A DNA stretch of 64,000 nucleotides from Novipirellula caenicola (lineage in GTDB: Bacteria > Planctomycetota > Planctomycetia > Pirellulales > Pirellulaceae), in contig NZ_BAABRO010000001.1 of the NCBI RefSeq assembly GCF_039545035.1, positions 372,001-436,000 of the forward strand. Direction: 5' to 3'. The notes beneath the pieces were generated by a model that made no database searches, was not told the DNA's origin, and saw only the letters and a list, made by a program, of their open reading frames with translations. Numbering within the stretch: the stretch's first letter is position 1; every line of letters begins with the position of its first letter. Both the position numbers and the translations under genes were made by a program. Below, one piece after another: positions 8,170 through 16,354 of the stretch.

Positions 8170-9507
8170 CTAGCGTTTGGCGAACACGCGTTTCAGTTCA
8201 TCGAGGCTGGTCAATCCGCGAGCCACCGTCAACACGGCCTCGGCCTGCATGCCGCGATGCCCTTCGGCCTTGGCAATCTTGTTCAATTGACCAATGTCAC
8301 GTGTCTTCAGCACCGCGGATTTTAATTGTTCGCCGGGAACCAGCAGTTCAAAGATCGCGATACGTCCGAGATAGCCGCGTCCTTCGCAAACATGACACGG
8401 CGTGATCGGCGCAGGCCGTCCTTGCTCGTCCACCTGCTGTTCGATTGGCGGAGGCACGAAGGGTTGAAACAACAACGCGACACGCCCCGGTGGGATCCCC
8501 AATTGAGCCAACAATTGCGGAGGCGGCTCGAAACCAACTTTGCAATTATCGCACAACCGCCGAGCCAATCGTTGACACAAAACCGCGTTGGTTAGCTTGG
8601 CAACCTCTTTGGACGAATCTTTGTGTTTCGAAACAAACTGCACATAGCCTTCCATCGCCGAGGACGCATTCATCCGCGTCATCAAACTTTTTTCGGTGTT
8701 CTCGACATGGTGAGCCGCGATGGCCAACGATTTTTCATCAGGCAGATCGGGAAACATCAGCACATCCGGTTCTCGCAAAATCAATTTGCTGACCAAATCG
8801 CTCATCGTTAATCCCGTGTCCCCACCGTAGAAGTTCGGGTTCACGTTGATGATGTCCGGCTCGGGGCGTGATTTTTCTTCGAACGATTGGAAGTCACGAA
8901 TCAGCCGATCGGCAGCGTTGACCGTGACCACCCAAGTGGTCGTCAGCCCCTCGCCTTTGGGCGCGGTGATCAGCACCATGTTGCCACTGGAGTCGAGTTT
9001 CTCCTTGAGCGTGGCGAACATTTTGTCACGCATGCCAAGATCGGCAAGTTTTTCGAACGGAATCTTCTCCGATTCAATCCGCGCCAACACCCGCTCGCCC
9101 GTCGGAACGCCTTGCGATTGTAACGAAAGCGTGAATTTCTCTTTGGCGACCTTCAGCCCTAGTTTGCCAGATTGGGCGCTGCGTCGATCGGCAGGATTCA
9201 ATAAACACAATTGCTTCAGCGCGTAGAGCATCGCGTCGCCGGTCTCGCGATCCAGCGGCGGCAACTGCTCCCAGTTCCCGTCGATCTGATAGCGGATTGC
9301 ACAAGCCGCCTGAGAGAAGTCCATCAAAACGTGCGTCGCTCGTGACTGGATCGCGTGCGCCAATTGGCCGCCTGCGATGTGATATCCCGTGCCTTGTCGA
9401 GTCGAGATCAGAAGCGCCTGCGCCTCGTTGCGATCACTGACTTTGGGAACGAACTCAACAGGTGCAACTGTTTGCCAAAGTTGGATCGGAGCTTCTGGTT
9501 CAGCCAT
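8170..9507 (-). CDS. Degenerate GspE/PilB-like protein with ruined ATPase motifs
   Basis: A 445-residue protein with the overall GspE/PilB layout. The Walker A position reads APKGEGLTTT (182-191), with Leu188 where the invariant lysine should be. The Walker B region REPDVLMFPDLPD has Asp254 in place of the catalytic glutamate, and the His-box that normally reads STLHTN is LMTRMN. Yet the C-terminal C2 domain is intact: LCQRLARRLCDNC, the CxxC pairs Cys319/Cys322 and Cys371/Cys374, and GRGYLGRIAIFELL. The frame is open and full length, so this is not a pseudogene by decay. A structural or regulatory pseudo-ATPase that might pair with an active motor is inferred. It lies 168 bases downstream of pilT on the same strand. 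Confidence 0.85.
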   Translation of the reverse strand: MAEPEAPIQLWQTVAPVEFVPKVSDRNEAQALLISTRQGTGYHIAGGQLAHAIQSRATHVLMDFSQAACAIRYQIDGNWEQLPPLDRETGDAMLYALKQLCLLNPADRRSAQSGKLGLKVAKEKFTLSLQSQGVPTGERVLARIESEKIPFEKLADLGMRDKMFATLKEKLDSSGNMVLITAPKGEGLTTTWVVTVNAADRLIRDFQSFEEKSRPEPDIINVNPNFYGGDTGLTMSDLVSKLILREPDVLMFPDLPDEKSLAIAAHHVENTEKSLMTRMNASSAMEGYVQFVSKHKDSSKEVAKLTNAVLCQRLARRLCDNCKVGFEPPPQLLAQLGIPPGRVALLFQPFVPPPIEQQVDEQGRPAPITPCHVCEGRGYLGRIAIFELLVPGEQLKSAVLKTRDIGQLNKIAKAEGHRGMQAEAVLTVARGLTSLDELKRVFAKR

Positions 9508-9675
9508 GAGAAAAGTTTGAAGTCAAAAAAGAGGTGATGAATAACAGAGTCAATTGCCGCATGAATGCCGCGGAAAAACGAATGGAACGCCGGTCGCGGC
9601 GGGCCGCCCCATCGAGCCCGCGAACCACCAAGGATCGGGGCAGCCCGTTGGCGGCTGCCGACCGTTTGGCTGGTC
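9508..9675. other. Gap between pilT and the pseudo-GspE gene
   Basis: Non-coding. It holds a short perfect hairpin, GGCAGCC/GGCTGCC (about 9640-9661), followed by no T-run. It could weaken transcription between the two genes, or be only a mRNA stem. Confidence 0.35.
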
Positions 9676-10878
9676 TTACAGAATCCCCGGCGCCTTAACA
9701 TCGATGCCTTTGAGTGCCATTTTAAGGGACTCTTTATTTGGCGCGACGGCAAACGCAGTAGGTCGATCAATCAATTCGTCATCGATCAATTGCTTCAAAC
9801 TCATGGTAAAGTCTTGCATGCCGTCTTCGGCCCCGATGCGAATCGCATCGGGCAGTTTATTGTCGTGGCCTTCGAGAACCAATTTGCGAATCATTGGGTT
9901 GAACGTCATCACTTCGACGGTCGGAACCCGAGGCACGCCCGGCCGAATACTCTTGAGCAGCTTTTGTGAAATGATCCCCTTCATATTGAATGCGATCGCC
10001 GAGCGGATGGCGTTGTGCATTTCTTCGGGGAACAAGTCCAAAATACGGCCAATCGTTGTCGAAGCACTCGCAGCGTGGATGGTCCCGAATACCAAGTGAC
10101 CGGTTTCTGCTGCGTGGATCGCCGTCATAAACGTCTCTTCGTCACGAAGCTCGCCCACCAGAATGATGTCGGGGTCTTCACGTACCGCATGCTTCATCCC
10201 GATCGAAAAGTCTTTAACGTCTTGCCCGATTTCACGTTGGTTGATCAAACACTTGTCTTCGGTGAACATGAATTCGATCGGGTCTTCCAGCGTCAAAATG
10301 TGCTTCCGATAGATGCTGTTGATGTAGTTCAGCATCGAACCGATCGTCGTACTTTTTCCCGATCCCGTTACCCCGGCGATCAAAATCATGCCTTGTTCAA
10401 AGTGACACAGCTGCTCGACCGAATCGGGTAGAAACAAACCTTTGAAGTCGGGAATCCAGTTGCTAATACGGCGAGCGACCAAACCGATGCTGCCGAGCGC
10501 CTTGAGCATGTTGATACGAAAACGCCATCGAACGCCATCGACTTCGCACTGATACGAAAAGTCGGCACCGCCCTCTTGTTCGAAAATCAACAGGTTTCGG
10601 TCATCCATCATCGGCATCAACAGATCGACCATCTCTTCGTTTTCGATCGGTGGTCGATTCAGCGGCTTCAACTCGCCGCGGACTCGCACCATCGGCGGTT
10701 GCCCGGTTTTGAGATGCAAGTCCGACCCTTCGAGCTTGACCAGGGCACGGAAGATCTTGTCGACTTCCAGTTCCTTTTTTTCCTGCAATAGCGTCGATTT
10801 GAGACGGGCGATGACCGCTTCGCGAGAACTATCCAAAGGAGCCGAAGCTGTCGGGGGGGCCGAAGATTTATGTGACAT
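9676..10878 (-). CDS. pilT: PilT-family type IV pilus retraction ATPase
   Basis: A hexameric ATPase at the cytoplasmic base of type IV pili that depolymerises the pilus. From the ATG at 10878 it has 400 residues. Visible: GSDLHLKTGQPP near the N-terminus, Walker A GVTGSGKSTT (about 168-177), the Asp-box TLEDPIEF, Walker B ILVGELRDEETF and the His-box AETGHLVFGTIHA. The C-terminus is shorter than in PilB and lacks the CxxC zinc pairs. An upstream start 15 codons earlier would add an unlikely leader. A second PilT lies at 34296; this copy sits with a dead GspE paralogue rather than with the main pilus cluster. Confidence 0.92.
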   Translation of the reverse strand: MSHKSSAPPTASAPLDSSREAVIARLKSTLLQEKKELEVDKIFRALVKLEGSDLHLKTGQPPMVRVRGELKPLNRPPIENEEMVDLLMPMMDDRNLLIFEQEGGADFSYQCEVDGVRWRFRINMLKALGSIGLVARRISNWIPDFKGLFLPDSVEQLCHFEQGMILIAGVTGSGKSTTIGSMLNYINSIYRKHILTLEDPIEFMFTEDKCLINQREIGQDVKDFSIGMKHAVREDPDIILVGELRDEETFMTAIHAAETGHLVFGTIHAASASTTIGRILDLFPEEMHNAIRSAIAFNMKGIISQKLLKSIRPGVPRVPTVEVMTFNPMIRKLVLEGHDNKLPDAIRIGAEDGMQDFTMSLKQLIDDELIDRPTAFAVAPNKESLKMALKGIDVKAPGIL

Positions 10879-11183
10879 TTGGGGTATCGAACCACAAAAA
10901 TGGAAACGGACAGGATGTGGCAAACGTCAAGACAACGTGAACCGTCAAGAAAACGAGAACCACAGAATGCTAGTTTAGCAATCGGTCTACCACTGCATTC
11001 TAGGTAATTGCCAAAAGCACTCAACACAACATTTTAAGGGTGAATCGATTCAGGTCATTCGCGTTGTGACGCGATTTCCGGTACGTCGTTTCCTTCGGGC
11101 TGGCCCGCATGGAGAATCGCAGCCCCACCAACGGTATTGGATGGGATCAAGGGTGCCACGCATTTCGTAGCGAAACCCGTGGA

Positions 11184-11300
11184 CGGCTTGTTGATTTAAT
11201 GAAGTTTCCTTCGGCAAGGGGTGCATGATGGACTTTCTAGTCCGTCAATGGCGTATTCGACGGACTAGGAAGTCCATCGTACGACTAAATCAACAAGCCG
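11184..11300. repeat. 117-bp nested palindromic element, copy A
   Basis: The outer arms read CGGCTTGTTGATTTAA and CTAAATCAACAAGCCG. The inner arms (about 20 bp each, from GATGGAC to GTCCGTC and from GACGGAC to GTCCATC) can form a long hairpin. It shares sequence with copies at 27723, 27845 and 31072 and with the array at 59578. Non-coding, no transposase. Confidence 0.8.
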
Positions 11301-11319
11301 TGGACGATCCGTTGATTTA

Positions 11320-11370
11320 GTGTGCCGTGGGCCGTAAGGCTAATGCTGTCTACGTTCGCACTAACCGGGT
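11320..11370. repeat. ACTAACCGGGT-type dispersed repeat, copy 1
   Basis: The stretch around GTCTACGTTCGCACTAACC resembles 62245-62288 (ATCTACTTTCGCACTAACC), including the preceding GCCGTGGG and following GGGT. Both copies sit just before a GAGCCGC-type repeat, so the two may form one composite element. Confidence 0.55.
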
Positions 11371-11379
11371 GGTTTTATC

Positions 11380-11470
11380 GCGGTGCGGAGGGAGCGGCCT
11401 GGTCAAAATCGAACGTTTTACTCGCCGCATCCGGACGGGGTACTCGCCGAAACCGCTACCCGAAGTAGAT
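11380..11470. repeat. Dispersed GC-rich intergenic repeat, copy 2
   Basis: Carries the same 29-base core as 8029-8057 (here 11401-11429), with matching flanks. Confidence 0.7.
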
Positions 11471-11489
11471 GGCGTGGGCAGTAAGGCCG

Positions 11490-11538
11490 CGGGTCGTGCG
11501 TGGGACCCGGCCGCTGACGCGTCGCGGCTCAGTAAATC
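11490..11538. repeat. GAGCCGC-type dispersed repeat, copy 1
   Basis: Contains GGGACCCGGCCGCTGACG followed by CGTCGCGGCTCA. Related copies are at 52841-52872, 60248-60281 and 62285-62330, in either orientation. Confidence 0.6.
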
Positions 11539-11950
11539 AACACGCCGTCAAGAATTTCGGGGGAGGACGGAACCTCGGCTCGCTAGAAAGGCAGCTAAAC
11601 AAGGTGAAGGATTTTCGAGTAGCTACCTTCGCCAGAAGGTGGGGAATTCGGTCGGGACGCTGGCAATCCACGCTCTGGCGAGCGTCGCTATGGATCGAAA
11701 GTCTTGACGACTTCCGCTACGGGAGCCATGACGCAACGCTATAACCCTTACAATCCAGCCCTACATGACTTTGCCGGACAGGTAATCTGGGTGGTTTTTG
11801 GAATATAGGCAGTTTTTTTCATTGTTTATTCGTGATCTACAGATAAACTCTGATGAAGATAAAAATTGCAGAGATCGAGCCGGGGGGCGTCAGGCGATCC
11901 AATTTTGCGAACCCATGGAATCGAACAACTTAATATTTAGGGCTTTTACG

Positions 11951-12574
11951 ATGCGTTTCACGAGGATTTTCACACTTTCGGCGGCTGCCTTGCTGTGCGG
12001 TGCCGTGACAGCTCCTGCCCATGCGTTCATGGCGGCTGAAGCCAAAACGGTTGCAGCAGAAGGATCGCTGGACGTAGGACAACTGGTTAGCGAATTGAAT
12101 GAATTCGTCGCCAGCGAAGAGAACACATGCGAACAGAAGCTGATTCGCGTCAACGAAGCAATCGTTGCCGTTGACCGACTTTTGGACGCCGGTACCAACA
12201 ACGAAGCAGATTTGTTGGCTGTCCGTGATGAATTGTTTGAAATTCGCCGCAGCTTGAAGTGCAGCGATGAATTGCTAGCTCTTTATCCCGTCGGCGACAT
12301 TGCTGGTCCTCCGATTGATGGCGGATTCATCGATGGCGGCTTCATCGACGGTGGATTTGCCGATGGTGGCTTCGCCGACGGCGGATTTGTCGGTGGCGGC
12401 GGACACCACTTTGGCGGTCATCACTTTGGTGGTGGCGGCGGTGGAGCTGGTGGCGGCGGTGGCGGTGGCGGCTTCGGCTTGCTCGCAGCCGGCGGAATCG
12501 CAGCAGCGATCGCAATTCCTTTGGCCACCGACGACGACGAACCAGGCACTCCCGCATCGCCTTCGGGAATGTAG
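11951..12574 (+). CDS. Secreted glycine-rich protein with DGGF repeats
   Basis: A 207-residue protein with a clear Sec signal peptide (MRFTRIFTLSAAALLCGAV, cleavage expected after AHA near residue 25). A helical domain of about 90 residues with two cysteines (CEQ and KCSDE) follows. Five tandem DGGF[IAV] units, HHFGG repeats and a poly-Gly tract come next. The C-terminus has a hydrophobic patch (LLAAGGIAAAIAIPLA) and an acidic Pro/Ser tail. The function is unknown; a surface or matrix role is inferred. An in-frame TTG start 51 codons earlier would hide the signal peptide and is rejected. A strong terminator follows. Confidence 0.75.
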   Translation: MRFTRIFTLSAAALLCGAVTAPAHAFMAAEAKTVAAEGSLDVGQLVSELNEFVASEENTCEQKLIRVNEAIVAVDRLLDAGTNNEADLLAVRDELFEIRRSLKCSDELLALYPVGDIAGPPIDGGFIDGGFIDGGFADGGFADGGFVGGGGHHFGGHHFGGGGGGAGGGGGGGGFGLLAAGGIAAAIAIPLATDDDEPGTPASPSGM

Positions 12575-12615
12575 TCCACGACGAAGAACGTCTGTTTTTG
12601 ACGCAGAAAACAACG

Positions 12616-12651
12616 AAAAGCCCGCTTGGTTTGATCCATGCGGGCTTTTTT
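12616..12651 (+). terminator. Rho-independent terminator
   Basis: AAAAGCCCGC, a 14-base loop, then GCGGGCTTTTTT: a perfect GC-rich stem with a T-run, 42 bases after the stop of the glycine-rich protein gene. Confidence 0.85.
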
Positions 12652-12826
12652 CGTTATCCCTAGTTTAACGGTTGCTGTGTTCCGATTTCGCGTTTACTCG
12701 TACATTGGCCGATACTGAACCGGGAAAGGTCTCCCGTACCCACGGACGAAATTTTCGTCGAATGCCGCTGACGAGGCACCTCTGCACTCCAGCGAGACTC
12801 GAAACCAGAACCGATTGATAGCCGCA

Positions 12827-15800
12827 ATGGATGCGAACCAGTCCCCGGACCCGCTGCCGACGGATCAGCCCACCGAGTCGCCTCAGATTCCGCCGCAACC
12901 GCAGCGAGTTTCTGAGCGAAGATCGCAACCGCCTACCGCATCGGTACGATCCGATTCATCGTCCCGCCCGGCGACGACCGACACCATCCAACCAATGCGA
13001 ACGTCGCGTTCAAAATCGTCTCGCGACAGCTACCGAACCAACCAACCTCGTTCACACGCGTCGTTTGATCGAGCGCGAATCCCGCTTCACCTTGCCCGTG
13101 CCGTGACGCTGGCCGCGTTGGTGTATACCTGTTGGCGGTTTGGCGGAACCGATGCAATCACCATCCAGCACACTTCGATCTTGGTCTTGATTGCGATCGT
13201 ATTGACGATCGTTTCGAGGAAATGTTTGCAACCGATCACCGCGTCCGCCGTGATGATCCTTGTCCTTGGATCGTCATGGTTGGCGTTCTCTGCCGTTCAA
13301 TGCGTGCCCATGCCACGCTCGTTGGTTTCCGCTATTTCTGCTGGGGTGTTGGACGACACGACGCAGTTCGCGGACGTTGCCATCGCTGAGCTGACAAGCT
13401 TCACCGACAAGCACGAATCAAAGTCGCTCGGCGCTGAAACGTACGATTCACCCAATCCCGCTGCTGATACATCCCTACAGCGGCCGTTGACGTTAAGCCT
13501 CGTTCCTGCCGCCACGCAGAAAAGGCTTGCGTTGCACTCCATTGCGTTGGCCTTGTTTCTGCTCGCGGCGCTGCTGTTTCCGGGGCGGCATAGCCGAAAA
13601 ATCCTGGCATGGACCCTCGTGCTGAACGCAGTCTCTCTAGGATTCTGGGCCATTCTGCAACGAGCATCGGGAACGACTGAACTGCTGATCGGCTTTTCCC
13701 GAGACGAAGTCATCCTTCCGTTTGCAACGTTCATCTACAAGAACGCGGGCGCCGCGGCGGTCATCCCCGGCTTAGCCGCCGCCATCGGCATGCTGTGGGT
13801 CGCATTGATGAAACACCACGACCAATTTGGTGGGCGACGTCGGCAGGGAAGAAGAAACCCGGCAACCTCATTCTCAAACAGCGGAGTCTCACGCAGCCAG
13901 AGTTTTTACAATTCGGCCCCACTTTGGACACGACCGGGCATTGTCGTGCTGGTGCTGCTGATTTCGTTATTGACCGCCGCCTTATTGATCTCGGCATCTC
14001 GCGGCGCGCTGGCGGCGACCGGTTTAAGTTTGTTGTTGATCCCTGTGTTGATCCCTTTGAAGCTTCCTGTACGCAGCTATGCGGTGCTCGCGAGTGTTTT
14101 GTTTTTAATTTCGCTGAGTGCCATTGTCGCCGGAAAGCTACATCCCACGCTGCAAGCCGAAACCGATCGCTTGGACCGAGACGCAATATCGACCGACGGA
14201 AGGTGGACTCATTATCAAGAGGCCGGTCGCACGGCGGCGAAATTTTTCCCCTTTGGAAGTGGCGGCGGCACCTATGGATACGCTCACTTGGACCAGCAGG
14301 TCGAGAACACCAGCGAATGGTTTCGTGAAGCCCACCAACAATTCTTAGAAACGCTGGTCGAGTATGGTTTGCCAGGAATCACTATCGCATTGATCACAAT
14401 CGTCCTGTTGGTGCGGCATACCTACCAACTAGCGCGGCGAGGGTACTCGTACGATCGGCGTGGTTGGGGGATCGCGGGATTGATTGCGTTGTTTTCGATC
14501 GCGATTCAGAGCACCGTTGATTTTATCATTTTGATACCAGGCGTCCTTTTTTCGCATGTCCTATTAGCGGGCAGCGTCAGTGGAGTTGAACAAGACGTCT
14601 CGAATGCCCAGCCACACAAAACGCGGGTCCCGAATGCTCGCGTAGATGGCGACAAACCGGCTGCAGCATCATCGCAACATGGAACCAACCCTCATCTGGC
14701 GGCAACCGGAATGTTCGCCAAAGCCACCTCGCTGTTTCGCCACCCGATGACCTGGGCCGCACCGATGTTGGGGATCGTTCTTTTCGCTTTTGTGGTGTTT
14801 CGCCAGGAAACGATTTGTAATTCCGCGATCGAAGAAACCAACACGCTGATCGTTGATTACCAACCCACTGCCGAGGAAGTGTCTCGCAATGAACGTCTGC
14901 TGGACGAAGCGATTCGGATCCGTCCTCAGCGTGCGGACCTGTATCACCGCCGGGCCGTTTGGCGAACGGTAAAGTTCCGCTTGGCGTTGCTGGAACATGG
15001 CAAAGAACAAGGTCATTCGATTGATTGGCAAGCCACCTATCCCGAGACATTTTCTCATGCGTTGCATCTACTGCCGCCCGAGTCGGCAAACGAGATTGTC
15101 AGCGAGATCCATTCCGCCCCCAAACTCGCCAATCATCTTGTCGACATTGCCAATGATTTGAAGCAATCGATCGTTCACAATCCGCTGAACCCACAAGTTT
15201 ACCTCGCGGCGGCGTTCTTTGCGCCGCAGATGCAAACGGACGAAAAACGATGGCTCGAAGTGTTGGTTCCGCTCTCGAAAAGCAGTCGTCCGATCCAATT
15301 CGCCAACGGTTTCTTAGCGTATTACCAAGGCGACAAACCGACACTGTTGGATCAGTGGAACGGCGCTTTGTTTCTTAACGACGACTATCTCGAAGCGATC
15401 ATGATGCGTGCAGAAACGATCCTGACACCGCGGGAAATCGCCGAGCAACTCGTGCCAGCACGCCGTTCAGAGGTTGCCTTGACGATCTTGCGGCGGAGCA
15501 AACGAGTGGGCGCCTCATCCAAATTTTTGACGGAGCTTTGTGATTTTGGTTGCCAACGGATCGAGCAAGACCCATCGCTAACGGCGGCTGAAATAAGTTC
15601 GCTTTGTGCTCAATCGCATGAAACGATCGATCAGTACGAGATCGCCGGCAACCATTGGAAACAAGCGGTTCGAAACGATGGACTGAACTCGCAGTATCGA
15701 CTGCATTACACACGAGCACTGATCGAAACCGGTGATCTAGACGAGGCGCTCAAACAAGCCTCGCTGGGAAAGGCATCGGAGCCATCCAATCGACAGTTCC

Positions 15801-15874
15801 ATGATTTGATCGATGCAATTCAAAAGCGTTTGAAAGACGATTTCGAACAACAAATCATGAAATCGAAGCTCTAG
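12827..15874 (+). CDS. O-antigen ligase/polymerase-like membrane protein with C-terminal TPR region
   Basis: A 1015-residue protein. The first 80 or so residues are a Ser/Pro/Arg-rich cytoplasmic tail. A polytopic membrane region (about 85-620) follows with the RfaL/Wzy_C pattern: SASRGALAATG near residue 388 and, in the large periplasmic loop, EAHQQFLETLVEYGLPG near 500. Another transmembrane helix lies at about 640-665. The C-terminal 340 residues are helical and repeat-like, consistent with tetratricopeptide repeats, probably outside the membrane. Family members polymerise or transfer lipid-linked glycans. It heads the exopolysaccharide locus. The ATG at 12827 is preferred over a TTG four codons earlier. 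Confidence 0.82.
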   Translation: MDANQSPDPLPTDQPTESPQIPPQPQRVSERRSQPPTASVRSDSSSRPATTDTIQPMRTSRSKSSRDSYRTNQPRSHASFDRARIPLHLARAVTLAALVYTCWRFGGTDAITIQHTSILVLIAIVLTIVSRKCLQPITASAVMILVLGSSWLAFSAVQCVPMPRSLVSAISAGVLDDTTQFADVAIAELTSFTDKHESKSLGAETYDSPNPAADTSLQRPLTLSLVPAATQKRLALHSIALALFLLAALLFPGRHSRKILAWTLVLNAVSLGFWAILQRASGTTELLIGFSRDEVILPFATFIYKNAGAAAVIPGLAAAIGMLWVALMKHHDQFGGRRRQGRRNPATSFSNSGVSRSQSFYNSAPLWTRPGIVVLVLLISLLTAALLISASRGALAATGLSLLLIPVLIPLKLPVRSYAVLASVLFLISLSAIVAGKLHPTLQAETDRLDRDAISTDGRWTHYQEAGRTAAKFFPFGSGGGTYGYAHLDQQVENTSEWFREAHQQFLETLVEYGLPGITIALITIVLLVRHTYQLARRGYSYDRRGWGIAGLIALFSIAIQSTVDFIILIPGVLFSHVLLAGSVSGVEQDVSNAQPHKTRVPNARVDGDKPAAASSQHGTNPHLAATGMFAKATSLFRHPMTWAAPMLGIVLFAFVVFRQETICNSAIEETNTLIVDYQPTAEEVSRNERLLDEAIRIRPQRADLYHRRAVWRTVKFRLALLEHGKEQGHSIDWQATYPETFSHALHLLPPESANEIVSEIHSAPKLANHLVDIANDLKQSIVHNPLNPQVYLAAAFFAPQMQTDEKRWLEVLVPLSKSSRPIQFANGFLAYYQGDKPTLLDQWNGALFLNDDYLEAIMMRAETILTPREIAEQLVPARRSEVALTILRRSKRVGASSKFLTELCDFGCQRIEQDPSLTAAEISSLCAQSHETIDQYEIAGNHWKQAVRNDGLNSQYRLHYTRALIETGDLDEALKQASLGKASEPSNRQFHDLIDAIQKRLKDDFEQQIMKSKL

Positions 15875-16354
15875 CTAACGCCGCAACTAGGATCGAGTTG
15901 CGCCGCATCAGATGCATCCGCCTGCCATCAGTGTGTTGTCAGGCGGGGTCGATCCACAAACTTTGCGCAATCCTCTGGATGCGATTGCGCCCTCGGTCAA
16001 CCTTTCGGCCTGGCTTGATCAAGCGGCAACACCGCGTCCTTCTCTGCGGCTTTCGCCCTCCCTGTCCGGCGTTGCCCCTGGTTGGCGCTCATTGCCCCTC
16101 ACTGGCTCTTTCTTATTGCCCCTCGTTGGCCCCAGTTGCCTGGCTGAACGCACACCCCCCCGCCGATGTTATCCACACAACCCGTAAAGCTGGCAGAGAG
16201 CAATCGTGCGTCACAAGGCAGACGAACTGAATTTTAAGGCAATGCTTACGAGTCGTTACCCCCGCCGTCCGAATTTAGAAGGGAAGCATTTTTTCTGTCG
16301 ATGACTCTGAATCGAATCTCTTTAGCGTTTACACCAATACAAACAGGCGAGTTG
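15875..16354. other. Intergenic region upstream of the wzc-like gene
   Basis: About 480 bases. It contains a short imperfect repeat of TTGCCCCT (three times between 16072 and 16125) and a C-rich stretch. Frames here have poor composition and no family match. A promoter for the genes downstream probably lies near 16230-16300. Confidence 0.4.

Larger units (their letters stand above)
10879..11950. other. Long repeat-filled intergenic region
   Basis: About 1.07 kb without a credible gene. It contains a 117-bp palindromic element (11184-11300), an ACTAACCGGGT repeat (11320-11370), a GC-rich repeat copy (11380-11470), a GAGCCGC-type repeat (11490-11538), an ACCTTC/GAAGGT hairpin near 11623-11638 and a half-copy of the AAGTCTTGACGACTT palindrome (11696-11722). 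Open frames over 11327-11744 follow repeat sequence and are rejected. The last 150 bases before 11951 are AT-rich and probably carry the promoter of the next gene. Confidence 0.6.

Noticed and set aside
8170-9507. Calling the degenerate GspE a pseudogene
   Set aside because: The frame is intact over 445 codons and the zinc cysteines and domain order are kept. Only the ATPase residues are lost, which fits a pseudo-enzyme better than decay.
11327-11744. Plus-strand frames of about 90-130 codons in the repeat region
   Set aside because: They run through several dispersed repeats and have no start signal or conserved protein pattern.
15898-16230. A 110-codon frame upstream of the wzc-like gene
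   Set aside because: Cys/Pro/Arg-rich translation of a C-rich, TTGCCCCT-repeat stretch, with no ribosome site; more likely leader DNA.
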